A stretch of 64,000 nt of DNA, taken from positions 744,001 to 808,000 of the forward strand of contig NZ_JAIUDA010000001.1 of NCBI RefSeq assembly GCF_020179835.1. The letters run 5' to 3'. Source of the stretch: Pantoea sp. alder81 (lineage in GTDB: Bacteria; Pseudomonadota; Gammaproteobacteria; Enterobacterales; Enterobacteriaceae). The translations under genes and the position numbers were made by a program. This document shows positions 8,148-16,580 of this stretch, piece by piece (position 1 is the first letter of the stretch; every line of letters starts with the position of its first letter). The notes below the pieces were generated by a model. It did not search any database, was not told the origin of the DNA, and worked only from the letters and a program-made list of their open reading frames with translations.

Positions 8148-9491
8148 TTACTTACTCTCACGCTTAATCGTCAACGGGAAGACCTGATCTGCGCCGTACT
8201 GCGCAGTGCAACTGGCAATGCCATCACCGGCTTTACACACCAGTTCCGGCATGCGGTAGCGCGATTTGTCGCTGCAGGTCGCAGTATAGCGGCTGCGTAC
8301 CACCATGGTGCCATCCACCGTCATCGCGGCAGTGACATCGGCTTTACAGCGAATGTTATCGCCCTGCGTAATGGTGGCGATGCCTTTGCCGTTGCGCAGC
8401 TGATAACGGAGGCTCGGCGGCTTACCGGTTGGCAGATTAGTCTGACGCAGTACCACGCGCCAGGTGCCGTTGATGAACTTCACGGAACCAATACGCGCAT
8501 CTTCGGTGGTCATCACCAGATCATCGGCTTTGGCCGGTTCGGTATGTTCAGCAATCACCTCTGGTGGAGCAGGAGGTGCGGCAGGCACAGGCGCAGCGGT
8601 GACCGTGGCGGTTTTCTGCGGCAGCGTCGCGGCCAGTTTTTCAGCTTTCGCGACCACTGGCGGTGGCGTGAAAACGGGAGCCGGCACATCGGCAACCTGG
8701 GCTGGCGGTGTGGCTTCAGGCGCTGAACTGTGCAGCCAGAACGCCACGCCAGCCGCAGCTACGGCGGCGACCGGCAGCAGCAATGCCAATGGACGCAGTG
8801 CGGAAGGGCGGCGAACAGGCGGTTGCTCGACTTGAGGTGCAGGTTCAGGCGCGGGTTGTGGCGCTTCGGGTTCAGGCTGGACGATCTCGACGGGCTCTTC
8901 CACCACGGGTGCAGCCGCAGCGGCAGGCACTTCAATCAATGGCGCGATAATCGGTGCTACGACAACCGCAGCCGGTGGTTCTGGCAGCAACGGCGGTAAA
9001 TCTTCTTCCAGGCTGTCGCGCAGGCAGGCCAGCGCGTCATCGCGTGAGCGCGCCTGTGGATCGACAAAGCCCCAGAAGGTGATGACAGGTTTGCCATCAA
9101 CCAGATAAACATATTGCTGATCCGGGAACTGCAGCGTCTTGCTCAGTAAGGCGCCAAACAGGCGCATCGCCGGGTTCTCAGCGTCACGCGCGCGTAAACT
9201 TGCAGCCAGTAAATCCTGCTGATTGAGCGTCAGTAATTCCAGCGCTTTTTGCCGTTCGTGGTCGCTGGCGCCGCGCCAGGATTTCACTTTGCCGTTAAAG
9301 GGCGCATACCAGTCGAGGCGGTCACCACGCTCGTTGGCCTGAGGAATGGCGAGGCAGTTTGCCAGCGCCGTCTGACGGCGCAAACGCAGTGTTTCACGGA
9401 TTTGCAGGGCGGAGGCCCAGACCGGCTGGCCGTTTTCACCCAGTGCCAGTACCGAATCCAGATTGCCGCTGCGCAGAAAAGTTTTTGCCAC
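8148..9491 (-). CDS. srfA: SrfA-family protein, single-span with Pro/Ala-rich linkers
   Basis: A 447-residue first gene of the srf operon. The N-terminal part is globular, including LRSGNLDSVLALGENGQPVWAS and a DWYAPFNGKVKSW segment. An acidic Pro/Glu/Val-rich stretch runs at about residues 170-225. A transmembrane helix (ALLLPVAAVAAAGVAFWL) lies near residues 231-250, followed by a second Pro/Ala-rich stretch to about 320. The C-terminal domain has four Cys and SRYRMPELVCKAGDGIASC. The layout suggests an N-in, C-out inner-membrane protein with an exported Cys-containing domain. Assignment to SrfA rests mainly on gene order with srfB and srfC. Confidence 0.75.
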   Translation of the reverse strand: MAKTFLRSGNLDSVLALGENGQPVWASALQIRETLRLRRQTALANCLAIPQANERGDRLDWYAPFNGKVKSWRGASDHERQKALELLTLNQQDLLAASLRARDAENPAMRLFGALLSKTLQFPDQQYVYLVDGKPVITFWGFVDPQARSRDDALACLRDSLEEDLPPLLPEPPAAVVVAPIIAPLIEVPAAAAAPVVEEPVEIVQPEPEAPQPAPEPAPQVEQPPVRRPSALRPLALLLPVAAVAAAGVAFWLHSSAPEATPPAQVADVPAPVFTPPPVVAKAEKLAATLPQKTATVTAAPVPAAPPAPPEVIAEHTEPAKADDLVMTTEDARIGSVKFINGTWRVVLRQTNLPTGKPPSLRYQLRNGKGIATITQGDNIRCKADVTAAMTVDGTMVVRSRYTATCSDKSRYRMPELVCKAGDGIASCTAQYGADQVFPLTIKRESK

Positions 9492-9595
9492 TCGTAGGGC
9501 CCTTATCGGTGGTTGCCTGAAGCAAAACAGTGTGTGTATTTGGCGATGCTGGTGATCTTAAGCCAAATGCAGGGGAATCAAACGGCTGATAAAGG

Positions 9596-9618
9596 GGGAA
9601 AAACAGGGTGTTTTTCCC
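9596..9618 (-). terminator. Hairpin between benE and srfA
   Basis: The perfect stem GGGAAAAAC / GTTTTTCCC has a 5-nt loop. Read on the minus strand it follows the benE stop. The T tract is imperfect (CCTTTATC), so termination is likely but not certain. Confidence 0.5.
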
Positions 9619-9644
9619 GCGTGCAAGGGTAGGTTGCTGAAATT

Positions 9645-10823
9645 TTAAGCGCGTGAGCGGCGGCTAAGCACCAGATGGGTGATCATGCCGCCGATCAATC
9701 CCCAGAAGGCTGAACCAATGCCGAGCAGGGATATGCCACTGGCGGTGATCAGAAAAGCGATGATGGCGCTGTCACGGTGATCGGGTTCAACGAGTGCGCG
9801 TTGCAGACTGCCGGAGAGGGTAGCCAGCAGCGCCAGCCCGGCCAGCGTGGCGATCAGCACCTGCGGCAAGGCACTCAACAGAATGGCAATCAGCGCGCCG
9901 GTAAAGCCGGTTAGCAGGTAGAAAATGCCGGCAATCGCAGAGGCCATCCAGCGTCGTTTCGGATCGGCATCCACATCGTCTCCCATGCAAATGGCAGCGG
10001 TAATGGCCGCTATGCACACCGAAAAGCCGCCGAAAGGAGACAAGATCAGCGCAATAAAACCGGTCCAGCCGGTGAGGGCGGAGACAGGAGGCCGGTAACC
10101 ATGCGCCTGTAAGGTCGCAATGCCAGGCGCATTTTGTGATGCCATGGTGACCAGGAAATAGGGCAATCCCACGCCAATCAGCGATGCCAGCGTGAACTGC
10201 GGCATGATAAATTCCGGCACGCTCAGCGTCAGGGCATGCGGCGGGAAGTGAATCGCCTGCTGACCAAGTGCCACCACCACGCCAGCGATCAGGGCCAGAA
10301 TGATGGCATAGCGCGGCAGCCAGCGTCGGCTTAACAACCACACCAGACACATACTGCCGCACAGCGCAAAGTTGCCTTGTAAACCGGTGAAGGTGCCGAT
10401 TCCGAAGCGCAGTAATATCCCCGCCAGCATCGCCGCTGCCAGAGATTGAGGAATGTGGTTCATTAAACGGGCAAACAGTCCGGTCACGCCACTCAATACG
10501 ATCAGCGCATTGGTCGCCACAAAAACGCCGACCACTTCATTTAAGGTCAGACCCTGCACGCTGGTGGCCAACAGTGCCGCGCCCGGCGTCGACCAGGCGG
10601 CCAGAATGGGCATGCGCGTCCACACCGAAAGGCCGAAAGAGGCGAGCCCCATGCCGATGCCGAGCATCGACAGCCAGCCGCCGATCTGTTCTGGCGAGGC
10701 GCCTGCGGCCTGAGCGGCCTGGAAAATCAATGCGGCAGTGCTGCTGTATCCCACCAGCACCGCGATAAAGCCGGAAACCAGCATAGGGAAAGAGAAAGCG
10801 CTGCGCGAAGTGGCGGTGATCAT
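9645..10823 (-). CDS. ydcO: BenE/YdcO-type benzoate:H+ symporter family transporter
   Basis: A 392-residue inner-membrane protein with about 12 hydrophobic helices, matching the BenE/YdcO family. Segments include VGYSSTAALIFQAAQAAGAS, WSTPGAALLATS and FGGFSVCIAAITAAICMG. The family was named for benzoate uptake, but the YdcO substrate is not established. It is divergent from the sutR orthologue exactly as ydcO and ydcN/sutR are in E. coli. Two matching palindromes sit between the starts, so SutR probably represses or regulates it. The start ATG at 10823 gives full family length. Confidence 0.88.
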   Translation of the reverse strand: MITATSRSAFSFPMLVSGFIAVLVGYSSTAALIFQAAQAAGASPEQIGGWLSMLGIGMGLASFGLSVWTRMPILAAWSTPGAALLATSVQGLTLNEVVGVFVATNALIVLSGVTGLFARLMNHIPQSLAAAMLAGILLRFGIGTFTGLQGNFALCGSMCLVWLLSRRWLPRYAIILALIAGVVVALGQQAIHFPPHALTLSVPEFIMPQFTLASLIGVGLPYFLVTMASQNAPGIATLQAHGYRPPVSALTGWTGFIALILSPFGGFSVCIAAITAAICMGDDVDADPKRRWMASAIAGIFYLLTGFTGALIAILLSALPQVLIATLAGLALLATLSGSLQRALVEPDHRDSAIIAFLITASGISLLGIGSAFWGLIGGMITHLVLSRRSRA

Positions 10824-10839
10824 CGGAATGCATCCTGCT

Positions 10840-10883
10840 GTGCGTTATAGCGCACACTATTGCACGAGTGTGTTATAACGCAC
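10840..10883. promoter_or_regulatory. Tandem SutR-type operators between ydcO and sutR
   Basis: Two 16-bp palindromes share the pattern GTGYGTTATARCGCAC: GTGCGTTATAGCGCAC at 10840-10855 and GTGTGTTATAACGCAC at 10868-10883. Their centres are 28 bp apart. They fill the 97-bp gap between the two divergent start codons. The likely ligand is the XRE-cupin protein encoded at 10921; binding is inferred. Confidence 0.7.
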
Positions 10884-10920
10884 AAGTGCTACACTGCGCG
10901 CGAATTTGCCTGGAGATATC

Positions 10921-11466
10921 ATGGAAAATCTGCATCAACATTTGAGTCAGGCGTTAAAACAATTGCGCCAGGCGAACGGCTGGAGCCTGACACTGGCAGC
11001 GGATCGCACCGGCGTCAGTAAAGCGATGTTGGGCCAAATCGAACGCGGTGAATCGAGCCCGACGGTGGCGACATTGTGGAAAATCGCCACCGGTTTCAAT
11101 GTGCCTTTTTCGTTCTTTGTTCAGGGCAGCGATCAACCACCGGGTATCGCCGCAACCTTTAGCCAACCCAATGCGCAAATGCAGGTGAAGCCGCTGCTGC
11201 CTTATGACGCCGCACTGCGCTTTGATCTGCTGGAGGTCACTCTGGCCGGGGGCGCACAAAGCGACTCTTCTGCACACGAAAATGGGGTGATTGAGCAAGT
11301 GGTGGTGCTGGAAGGTGAACTGCTGCTGTGCGTGGAAGGAACCTGGCGTCGCCTGCTAAACGGCGAAGCACATCAATTTGCGGCGGACGTCGCGCACAGT
11401 TACCGCAATCCTCTCAGCACGCCTCTGCGTTTTCACAGTCTGATTCATTACATCAAGCGACCGTGA
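10921..11466 (+). CDS. sutR: SutR/YdcN-type XRE-cupin transcriptional regulator
   Basis: A 181-residue two-domain regulator. An N-terminal XRE helix-turn-helix (TGVSKAMLGQIERGESSPTV, about residues 26-46) is followed by a C-terminal cupin domain with HENGVIEQVVVLEGEL and HSYRNP. The sequence is close to E. coli SutR/YdcN along its whole length. That protein is reported to regulate sulfur-utilisation genes. ATG 10921 follows a GGAGA ribosome site; the upstream in-frame ATG at 10906 lacks one. It is divergent from ydcO and likely autoregulated through the paired palindromes at 10840-10883. The cupin effector is unknown. Confidence 0.9.
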   Translation: MENLHQHLSQALKQLRQANGWSLTLAADRTGVSKAMLGQIERGESSPTVATLWKIATGFNVPFSFFVQGSDQPPGIAATFSQPNAQMQVKPLLPYDAALRFDLLEVTLAGGAQSDSSAHENGVIEQVVVLEGELLLCVEGTWRRLLNGEAHQFAADVAHSYRNPLSTPLRFHSLIHYIKRP

Positions 11467-11483
11467 GCGCCAATTACAAATTG

Positions 11484-11517
11484 ATACGAAGGTAAACTAC
11501 ACAGTTTGCCTTCGTAT
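11484..11517 (+). promoter_or_regulatory. MarR-type operator, 34-bp inverted repeat
   Basis: The arms ATACGAAGGTAAACT (11484-11498) and AGTTTGCCTTCGTAT (11503-11517) pair with one mismatch around ACAC. The element sits 37 bp before the MarR-family start. It could autoregulate the marR-isochorismatase operon, or alternatively act as a hairpin ending sutR transcription. Confidence 0.6.
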
Positions 11518-11554
11518 TTATATACTCGCGCTTCATCAGTAAGGAGAAGGTGCC

Positions 11555-11980
11555 ATGAGTGACCTGAATAGCGCGGCTGCGACCTTACGCAGCGTGAATG
11601 GCAAACTGGCGCGGCGGCTACGCGAATCGGCCCCACCGGGCGATCTTACCTGGCCTCAGGTTTCCGTGTTGGGTTATCTGGTGCGGGATGGCGCGATGAC
11701 AGTGACGGAACTGGCCGGGTTGGAAGGCGTGCGCAGCCAGTCAATGGGCGCCACCGTTGCCAGCTTACAGGCGCAGGGGTTAGTTAAAGGTGAAGCCGAT
11801 CCGCTGGACGGTCGTAAAACCCGTTATCTGCCGACCGAAAGTTGCCTGACGCTGATCGCCGCCAATCGTGCACAGCGTGATGACTGGCTGCTACAGAGCA
11901 TAGCAACCACACTTAATCGTGATGAACAGAAAACGTTACTGGCCGCTATTCCCTTACTGCAACGTATTGCCGACCAATAA
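11555..11980 (+). CDS. MarR-family transcriptional regulator
   Basis: A 141-residue winged-helix regulator. The central region VLGYLVRDGAMTVTELAGLEGVRSQSMGATVASLQAQGLV is the helix-turn-helix of the MarR family, and DPLDGRKTRYLPTE is the wing with its usual DxR-x-R pattern. It normally acts as a dimeric repressor released by small phenolic or oxidising ligands. AAGGAG precedes the ATG. It is followed after 17 nt by an isochorismatase-family hydrolase, which is probably its target together with itself. The inverted repeat at 11484-11517 is the obvious operator. No Cys redox switch is conspicuous. Confidence 0.88.
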   Translation: MSDLNSAAATLRSVNGKLARRLRESAPPGDLTWPQVSVLGYLVRDGAMTVTELAGLEGVRSQSMGATVASLQAQGLVKGEADPLDGRKTRYLPTESCLTLIAANRAQRDDWLLQSIATTLNRDEQKTLLAAIPLLQRIADQ

Positions 11981-11997
11981 TCCTGAGAGGAATTCCC

Positions 11998-12552
11998 ATG
12001 GCTTTAACAACCTTAGACGCAAAAACCGCCCTGATTGTGATTGATCTGCAGCACGGCATTGTCCGTCTCCCTGTTGCGCCCCTGTCAGCTGATGTTGTGG
12101 TTGAGCGTTGTGCACAGCTGGTTGAGGCGTTTCATGGCAAAAACCTGCCGGTAGTGAAAGTGAATGTGGCGGGTGGTGCACCAGGTCGTAACGAGCAGGC
12201 GCGCCACAGTGGCGAACTGCCAGCCGACTGGGCCGTACTGGTGCCAGAAATGGCGTTGAAGGCCGGTGAAATTGCCGTGACCAAAAAAACCTGGGGTGGT
12301 TTCCACAACACGGATTTGCATGAGCAGCTGCAGCAGCGTGGCATTACTCAGGTGGTTGTCTGTGGTATTGCCACCAGCATTGGCGTGGAATCTACTGCAC
12401 GTCAGGCCTATGAGTTAGGTTACAACGTCACGCTGGCGACGGATGCAATGACCTGCCTGAATGCTGATACTCACCAAAACAGCGTCGAGCGCATCTTCCC
12501 GCGTCTGGGCGAAACCGGCTCAACCGCCGATGTTCTGGCACTGCTGAAATAA
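11998..12552 (+). CDS. Isochorismatase-family cysteine hydrolase
   Basis: A 184-residue cytoplasmic alpha/beta hydrolase of the isochorismatase/nicotinamidase superfamily. The catalytic triad is readable: Asp16 in LIVIDLQHG, a Lys near residue 94 in AVTKKTWGGF, and Cys near residue 122 in VVVCGIATSIGVESTAR. The last segment with its cis-peptide is typical of single-domain hydrolases. It probably hydrolyses a small amide or ester; the substrate cannot be inferred. It is co-transcribed with the MarR gene and followed by a terminator shared with the convergent pqqU gene. Confidence 0.87.
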   Translation: MALTTLDAKTALIVIDLQHGIVRLPVAPLSADVVVERCAQLVEAFHGKNLPVVKVNVAGGAPGRNEQARHSGELPADWAVLVPEMALKAGEIAVTKKTWGGFHNTDLHEQLQQRGITQVVVCGIATSIGVESTARQAYELGYNVTLATDAMTCLNADTHQNSVERIFPRLGETGSTADVLALLK

Positions 12553-12606
12553 TCTTCACTGCCACGCGCGCGCACTAGTCGTGCTCGCAGTGGCAAAATG
12601 GCATCG

Positions 12607-12648
12607 AAAAAAAAGCCCTGCAATCCGAATAAGGTTGCATGGCTTTTT
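12607..12648. terminator. Bidirectional terminator
   Basis: AAAAGCCCTGCAATCC and GGTTGCATGGCTTTTT form a stem with one mismatch around GAATAA. A and T runs flank both sides, between the convergent isochorismatase and pqqU genes. Confidence 0.85.
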
Positions 12649-12665
12649 ATGAGGCGCGATGTCAG

Positions 12666-14789
12666 TTACTGAAACGCATAGCTTACCGTCAGACCCACGC
12701 TGTAGTTCCGTCCTGGCGCCGGTTCGTAATAACGACCGTTGCTTTCATTGACGATCACCGATCCCACATAGGTGCGGTCGAACAGGTTATCCACGCGACC
12801 AAACAGATCCAGCGTCCAGTTCTGCACCAGCCACTTATAGCCAGAATTCAGGCCGAAAACGGTATAGGACGGTGCTTTAACATCATTTTCATCGTCAGCG
12901 GCAATGTCGCTCATGTAGCGCACATCTCCGCCCGCATACCATCCCTGATCCGGTGCATAGGCGAATCCGGCATAGGCCATATTGCGTGCAATACCTGGAA
13001 TACGGTTGCCGTCACAGCTGTCAGTGCCGCAGGCGTTGGAGCGATAGCGCGCATCCAGCAGGGTCCACGCAGCTTTCAGGCGCCAATTATAGCCAAACTC
13101 TTGATCCAGCCCCAGTTCCAGCCCGCGACGACGCGTTTCACCGGCATTTTTATAGCTGGTGCGGCCTTCATAGCTGCTGTCAGAGACGATCTCGTTTTTA
13201 GTATCGGTCTGGAACACGGCGGCGGTAATTAAACCGTTACCGATACGCTTTTTGGTGCCCAGTTCAACCGTATCGCTGGTCGCCGGCTTGAGATTGAGGT
13301 TCAGGCCAGCTTGATCGGCTGAACGGTATGAGAGTTCATTCAGCGTTGGCGTTTCAAAGCCGCGGCCGGCTGACACATAAGCATTCCAGCTATTATCAAT
13401 CGCATACTTCAACGATGCGGCAGGCAGCCAGCGGTGATAACGGCGATTGCCGCTGTCGTCCGGGTCGCTTGAGGTGACGTAATAATCGTTGGAGTCGAAA
13501 TTCACCGTGCTCAAACGCACACCGGCATCCAGTGACCACTTATCCGTGAACTGCCACGCCGTTTGCAGGTATGGATCGAGGTTCCACATCAGGTTGCGCT
13601 CATTGCGACGCATATCGCCCTGTACGCCGTAGTCCGTCGCGCCGTTGCTGGTGGTGAAGTTCTGATAGCCTTTACGCTTTTCGGTCATGGTTTCATAGTC
13701 GAGACCGGCGGTCAGCGTCACGGGAAGGGTGAACATGGTATCGCGATGCGTCCAGCGGGTATCAATTCCCTGATAGTGACGCGCCAGCGAGATCACACCG
13801 CCGGGATAGCCCGCTTTCTGCTGAGTAGCCATCGGAATCGATTGATACTGCGTGGTTTCACGCTCACCGGCGTACATCATCACGCTAAGATCGTCGTTTT
13901 CACTCATCTGGCGCTGATAATGCAGGCCAGCCTGGGTTTGGTCGACGGTTTTACGCGCGTTATACAGCGTCACGTTGCTGGCAACCTGACGCGGGTTCTC
14001 TTTCCACTGCGCTTCGGTTAAACCACCGGGGTCCTGTGCATCCACGTGAACACTGTTAAACAGCAGCGTCAGGGTGCTGACATCGTCAATGCGCACGCCA
14101 AGTTTGGCGTTCCCGAGGTTCTTCTGTGCCGAGCTGTGGTCGCGGTAGCCATGTGTGGTAAAGCGCGAGGCCGAAATGGTGTAATTCACATCGCCCGCCT
14201 GGGTGCCATCACCGGTGGCGCCGCTGGCTTTGACGCTGTTGCGCCAGCTGCCGTAGCTGCCGTACCAGGTGCTGGCTTCCAGCGTGGTAGGCTGCTGGCC
14301 GGTTTGGGTTTCAACGTTAATCACGCCGCCTGAAGAGTTACCGTACAGCGCGGAAAACGGGCCGCGCAGCACTTCAACGTGGTCAATCGAACCAATGTCG
14401 ATATTTGAGGTTTGTCCCTGGCCATCCGGCATTGTGGCGGGAATACCGTCAACATACATGCGGATACCGCGCAGGCCGAAAGTTGATCGCGAACCAAATC
14501 CACGCACGGAAATTTGCAAATCCTGCGCATAGTTCTGACGATTCTGAATCTGCATGCCTGGCACGCTGGCGAGGTTTTCTGAGAGGTTAACGCGTGGTGC
14601 TGCATGACGCATATCGTCACCGGACACCACACTCACCGCCGCAGGGGTATCCAGCTCAGACAAACCGGAGCCTGCAGGTGCGGCACTGACCACCATGGTA
14701 TTGCTGGCATTATCCGCCGCCATCAGCTGCAGGGGGAATAACGCAGGCAGCATCAGCAACGGTGCCTGTCGCAGTAAAGCAATTTTCAT
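12666..14789 (-). CDS. pqqU: TonB-dependent outer-membrane receptor, PqqU/YncD type
   Basis: A 707-residue outer-membrane beta-barrel closely matching E. coli YncD. That protein has been identified as the high-affinity PQQ importer PqqU. After a signal peptide (MKIALLRQAPLLMLPALF to about residue 24) come a TonB box-like TMVVSA segment and a plug domain with SELDTPAAVSVV, RGFGSRSTFGLRG and VDGIPATMPDGQGQTSNID. The barrel ends DLFGRVDNLFDRTYVGSV. Start 14789 was chosen because the frame open to 14900 adds 37 non-signal residues. It lies 8.8 kb from pqqABCDEF on the opposite strand. No Fur box is evident upstream, consistent with a non-iron substrate. Confidence 0.88.
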   Translation of the reverse strand: MKIALLRQAPLLMLPALFPLQLMAADNASNTMVVSAAPAGSGLSELDTPAAVSVVSGDDMRHAAPRVNLSENLASVPGMQIQNRQNYAQDLQISVRGFGSRSTFGLRGIRMYVDGIPATMPDGQGQTSNIDIGSIDHVEVLRGPFSALYGNSSGGVINVETQTGQQPTTLEASTWYGSYGSWRNSVKASGATGDGTQAGDVNYTISASRFTTHGYRDHSSAQKNLGNAKLGVRIDDVSTLTLLFNSVHVDAQDPGGLTEAQWKENPRQVASNVTLYNARKTVDQTQAGLHYQRQMSENDDLSVMMYAGERETTQYQSIPMATQQKAGYPGGVISLARHYQGIDTRWTHRDTMFTLPVTLTAGLDYETMTEKRKGYQNFTTSNGATDYGVQGDMRRNERNLMWNLDPYLQTAWQFTDKWSLDAGVRLSTVNFDSNDYYVTSSDPDDSGNRRYHRWLPAASLKYAIDNSWNAYVSAGRGFETPTLNELSYRSADQAGLNLNLKPATSDTVELGTKKRIGNGLITAAVFQTDTKNEIVSDSSYEGRTSYKNAGETRRRGLELGLDQEFGYNWRLKAAWTLLDARYRSNACGTDSCDGNRIPGIARNMAYAGFAYAPDQGWYAGGDVRYMSDIAADDENDVKAPSYTVFGLNSGYKWLVQNWTLDLFGRVDNLFDRTYVGSVIVNESNGRYYEPAPGRNYSVGLTVSYAFQ

Positions 14790-15101
14790 TATGAAAGACC
14801 GTATAAAAGACGTGGAATGAACCAAGCGGAACATTAATCGCGCATAGAATAATTCTTTTTTGGCGATACAGGGTATTACATTTTCAGCGAATTTATTCAA
14901 TAAATGCGGCCATTGGGCCTGTTTTTAATGGGGATAAGACAACGTATTTGATGGCATCGACAGAGAGGGGGACGAATCTGGGGCATCTTTGGGCTGAAAA
15001 TATGCAGGGTGAATGTAAGCAGTTAAACCGCGGCGTGTGCATTGTATACATTGATTAGGCATCCTTGCCCATCACAACGCGGGTTCCACTCAAATGTTTG
15101 T

Positions 15102-15356
15102 TTATGAAATGTCATCCGGGGTGCGCTGGACAACAATTTCCAGTGCGTTTCGGTAAATATCCTGCTTAATAATGTCACTTTCGCACTCAAGCCTTAGTAT
15201 CAGTGCAAGAATGATATCCTTATTGGTAATGCGGTGTTTTTTAGCCAGCAGTTCCAGGCGGATTTCAGAAATAATCACGCGTTCGCTTAAATATTGCTCG
15301 CCAGTCGTCTGGAAATAGTCGAGTAGTCGAGACTCAGCGGTAGTCGATTCTTGCAT
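15102..15356 (-). CDS. ariR: AriR/YmgB-family biofilm and acid-resistance regulator
   Basis: An 84-residue small cytoplasmic protein. The C-terminal block NKDIILALILRLECESDIIKQD and ALEIVVQRTPDD closely parallels E. coli AriR (YmgB), which has NKNIILSLIHSLE and LEIVLRYTADD. The family forms helical dimers linked to biofilm control, Rcs signalling and acid resistance. E. coli has a contiguous ycgZ-ymgA-ariR-ymgC cluster under BluR and BluF control. Here the ycgZ-like partner is 1.2 kb upstream on the same strand. Start at 15356 gives normal family length. Confidence 0.8.
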   Translation of the reverse strand: MQESTTAESRLLDYFQTTGEQYLSERVIISEIRLELLAKKHRITNKDIILALILRLECESDIIKQDIYRNALEIVVQRTPDDIS

Positions 15357-15834
15357 AAAAGCCTCAATTAAAGTAAGGGTGGAAGTTATGTGTATCCGTT
15401 AGCGTTATTGCAGGATCCAGCAAGATTGGGTTATCTTTTAAAACCACAATATTGAAAGGAGAAGCGATCTTTCTAGCCATCACGACTCGGTATCCACAAC
15501 AAGGCTTGCTCAGACAATCAAAGTTATACAAATCTTAAAAAGTTGTACAATAAACTAATGATCAATTCGTGTGGTCTGACATGTATATTATCTATATCTT
15601 TTCATTCATTCAAAATAAATGAAATAAAACTCACAGTTATGAATACCTGGAGTGCTGATCGTGAGTTTTTCCTGTGAAGTTGTTCAAAAATAGTGTATGA
15701 ATCTAAGATTAATAAAACAAAGCAAAAGTTAGTCAAATTCCGTACAATTTTATTCAAAGTCACCCACGCGTTTTCATCTGACTGAGAGTAAATTGCAGTA
15801 AGGCTAATAAATATATTTAATATGCATCTTAAGT
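15357..15834. promoter_or_regulatory. AT-rich intergenic region with MerR-like split palindrome
   Basis: This 478-bp AT-rich stretch has no supported gene. At 15521-15553 there is AAAGTTATACA, 13 bp, then TGTACAATAAA. It resembles the TTGTACA-N12-TGTACAA operators described for MlrA-type MerR regulators, with one extra spacer base and one mismatch in the core. BluR, the MerR-family repressor of the E. coli ycgZ operon, belongs to the same subgroup. The site lies about 165 bp upstream of ariR. Nothing else recognisable is seen. Confidence 0.4.
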
Positions 15835-16230
15835 TTGGTTATTCCGCTTCGCTTTCTTAATCACTGGAACCCAGTATTGATATATGCAGTTTCTAACAAT
15901 GTAGAGGTGCGCTTGGACGCATATGAAATTGATGTTGACGTTTTTGCACGCCTGATAAAAAAGCACGCAGCTGAGCACCAGTCAGGCGTTAGCCTGAAGC
16001 ACGCAAAAGAAGGTGTCGATAAGATCATACAAGACATGAAAGATTCATTAGGTAAAGATAAGAATTATCAGGTGGTTAAGTGGACGGAGCTTCTCAATAA
16101 ACTCGAAAGTTTCCAAAGCAGTACCGCAGATCCGCTCTGGAGAACCGTTATTAATCATGCCCGGTTCCGTATAAAAAGCAGGCGTAGTACTTTGATTCAT
16201 GGAAGAGGGCGATTTAATCCCAAAGCGTAG
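15835..16230 (+). CDS. Hypothetical protein, start uncertain
   Basis: An open frame of up to 131 codons in AT-rich DNA. It has no ATG start; TTG 15835 or GTG 15907 are the candidates, and neither has a clear ribosome site. An ATG in another frame at 15822 runs into a stop after 12 codons, so the 5' end may be frameshifted. The product is hydrophilic and helical (LIKKHAAEHQ, GVDKIIQDMKDSLGKDKN) with a basic C-terminus (RFRIKSRRSTLIHGRGRF). I recognise no family. It sits on the strand opposite its two regulator neighbours and may be a remnant of an acquired gene. Confidence 0.3.
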   Translation: MVIPLRFLNHWNPVLIYAVSNNVEVRLDAYEIDVDVFARLIKKHAAEHQSGVSLKHAKEGVDKIIQDMKDSLGKDKNYQVVKWTELLNKLESFQSSTADPLWRTVINHARFRIKSRRSTLIHGRGRFNPKA

Positions 16231-16580
16231 CGGGTTTATTGCCCTATGCGTTTGCCAGCATTCTGGCTCTCTGGTCGGGGTCCGTATCAGGTGACAGGTT
16301 GAATATCAAAGCGAGCATCGCATTTTAAATAGAGAGGGTAGTGGCATAACAGTGGATTACCCTCAACGCCGATGAGAGTCAGTGTTACTTCAATGTCTGG
16401 GTGTTTAGGTGAAATCATTCAGTTTGCTAATAACCTGGCATCTACGCGGCAATATAACCGAAGCGTAAAATCGCATTGTTATGTTCCCTGTGAAAACACC
16501 GGAAACCAGCGTGCAGAAAATGTCTATTTTCTGGGCAAATGAAAAGCAGTCATCCAGCGGTTGGCTTATTCGTGCTGTCC
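16231..16580. other. Intergenic region, nothing recognised
   Basis: The 350 bp between the hypothetical frame and the ycgZ-like gene contain no open frame, RNA gene or clear repeat that I can support. Confidence 0.4.
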
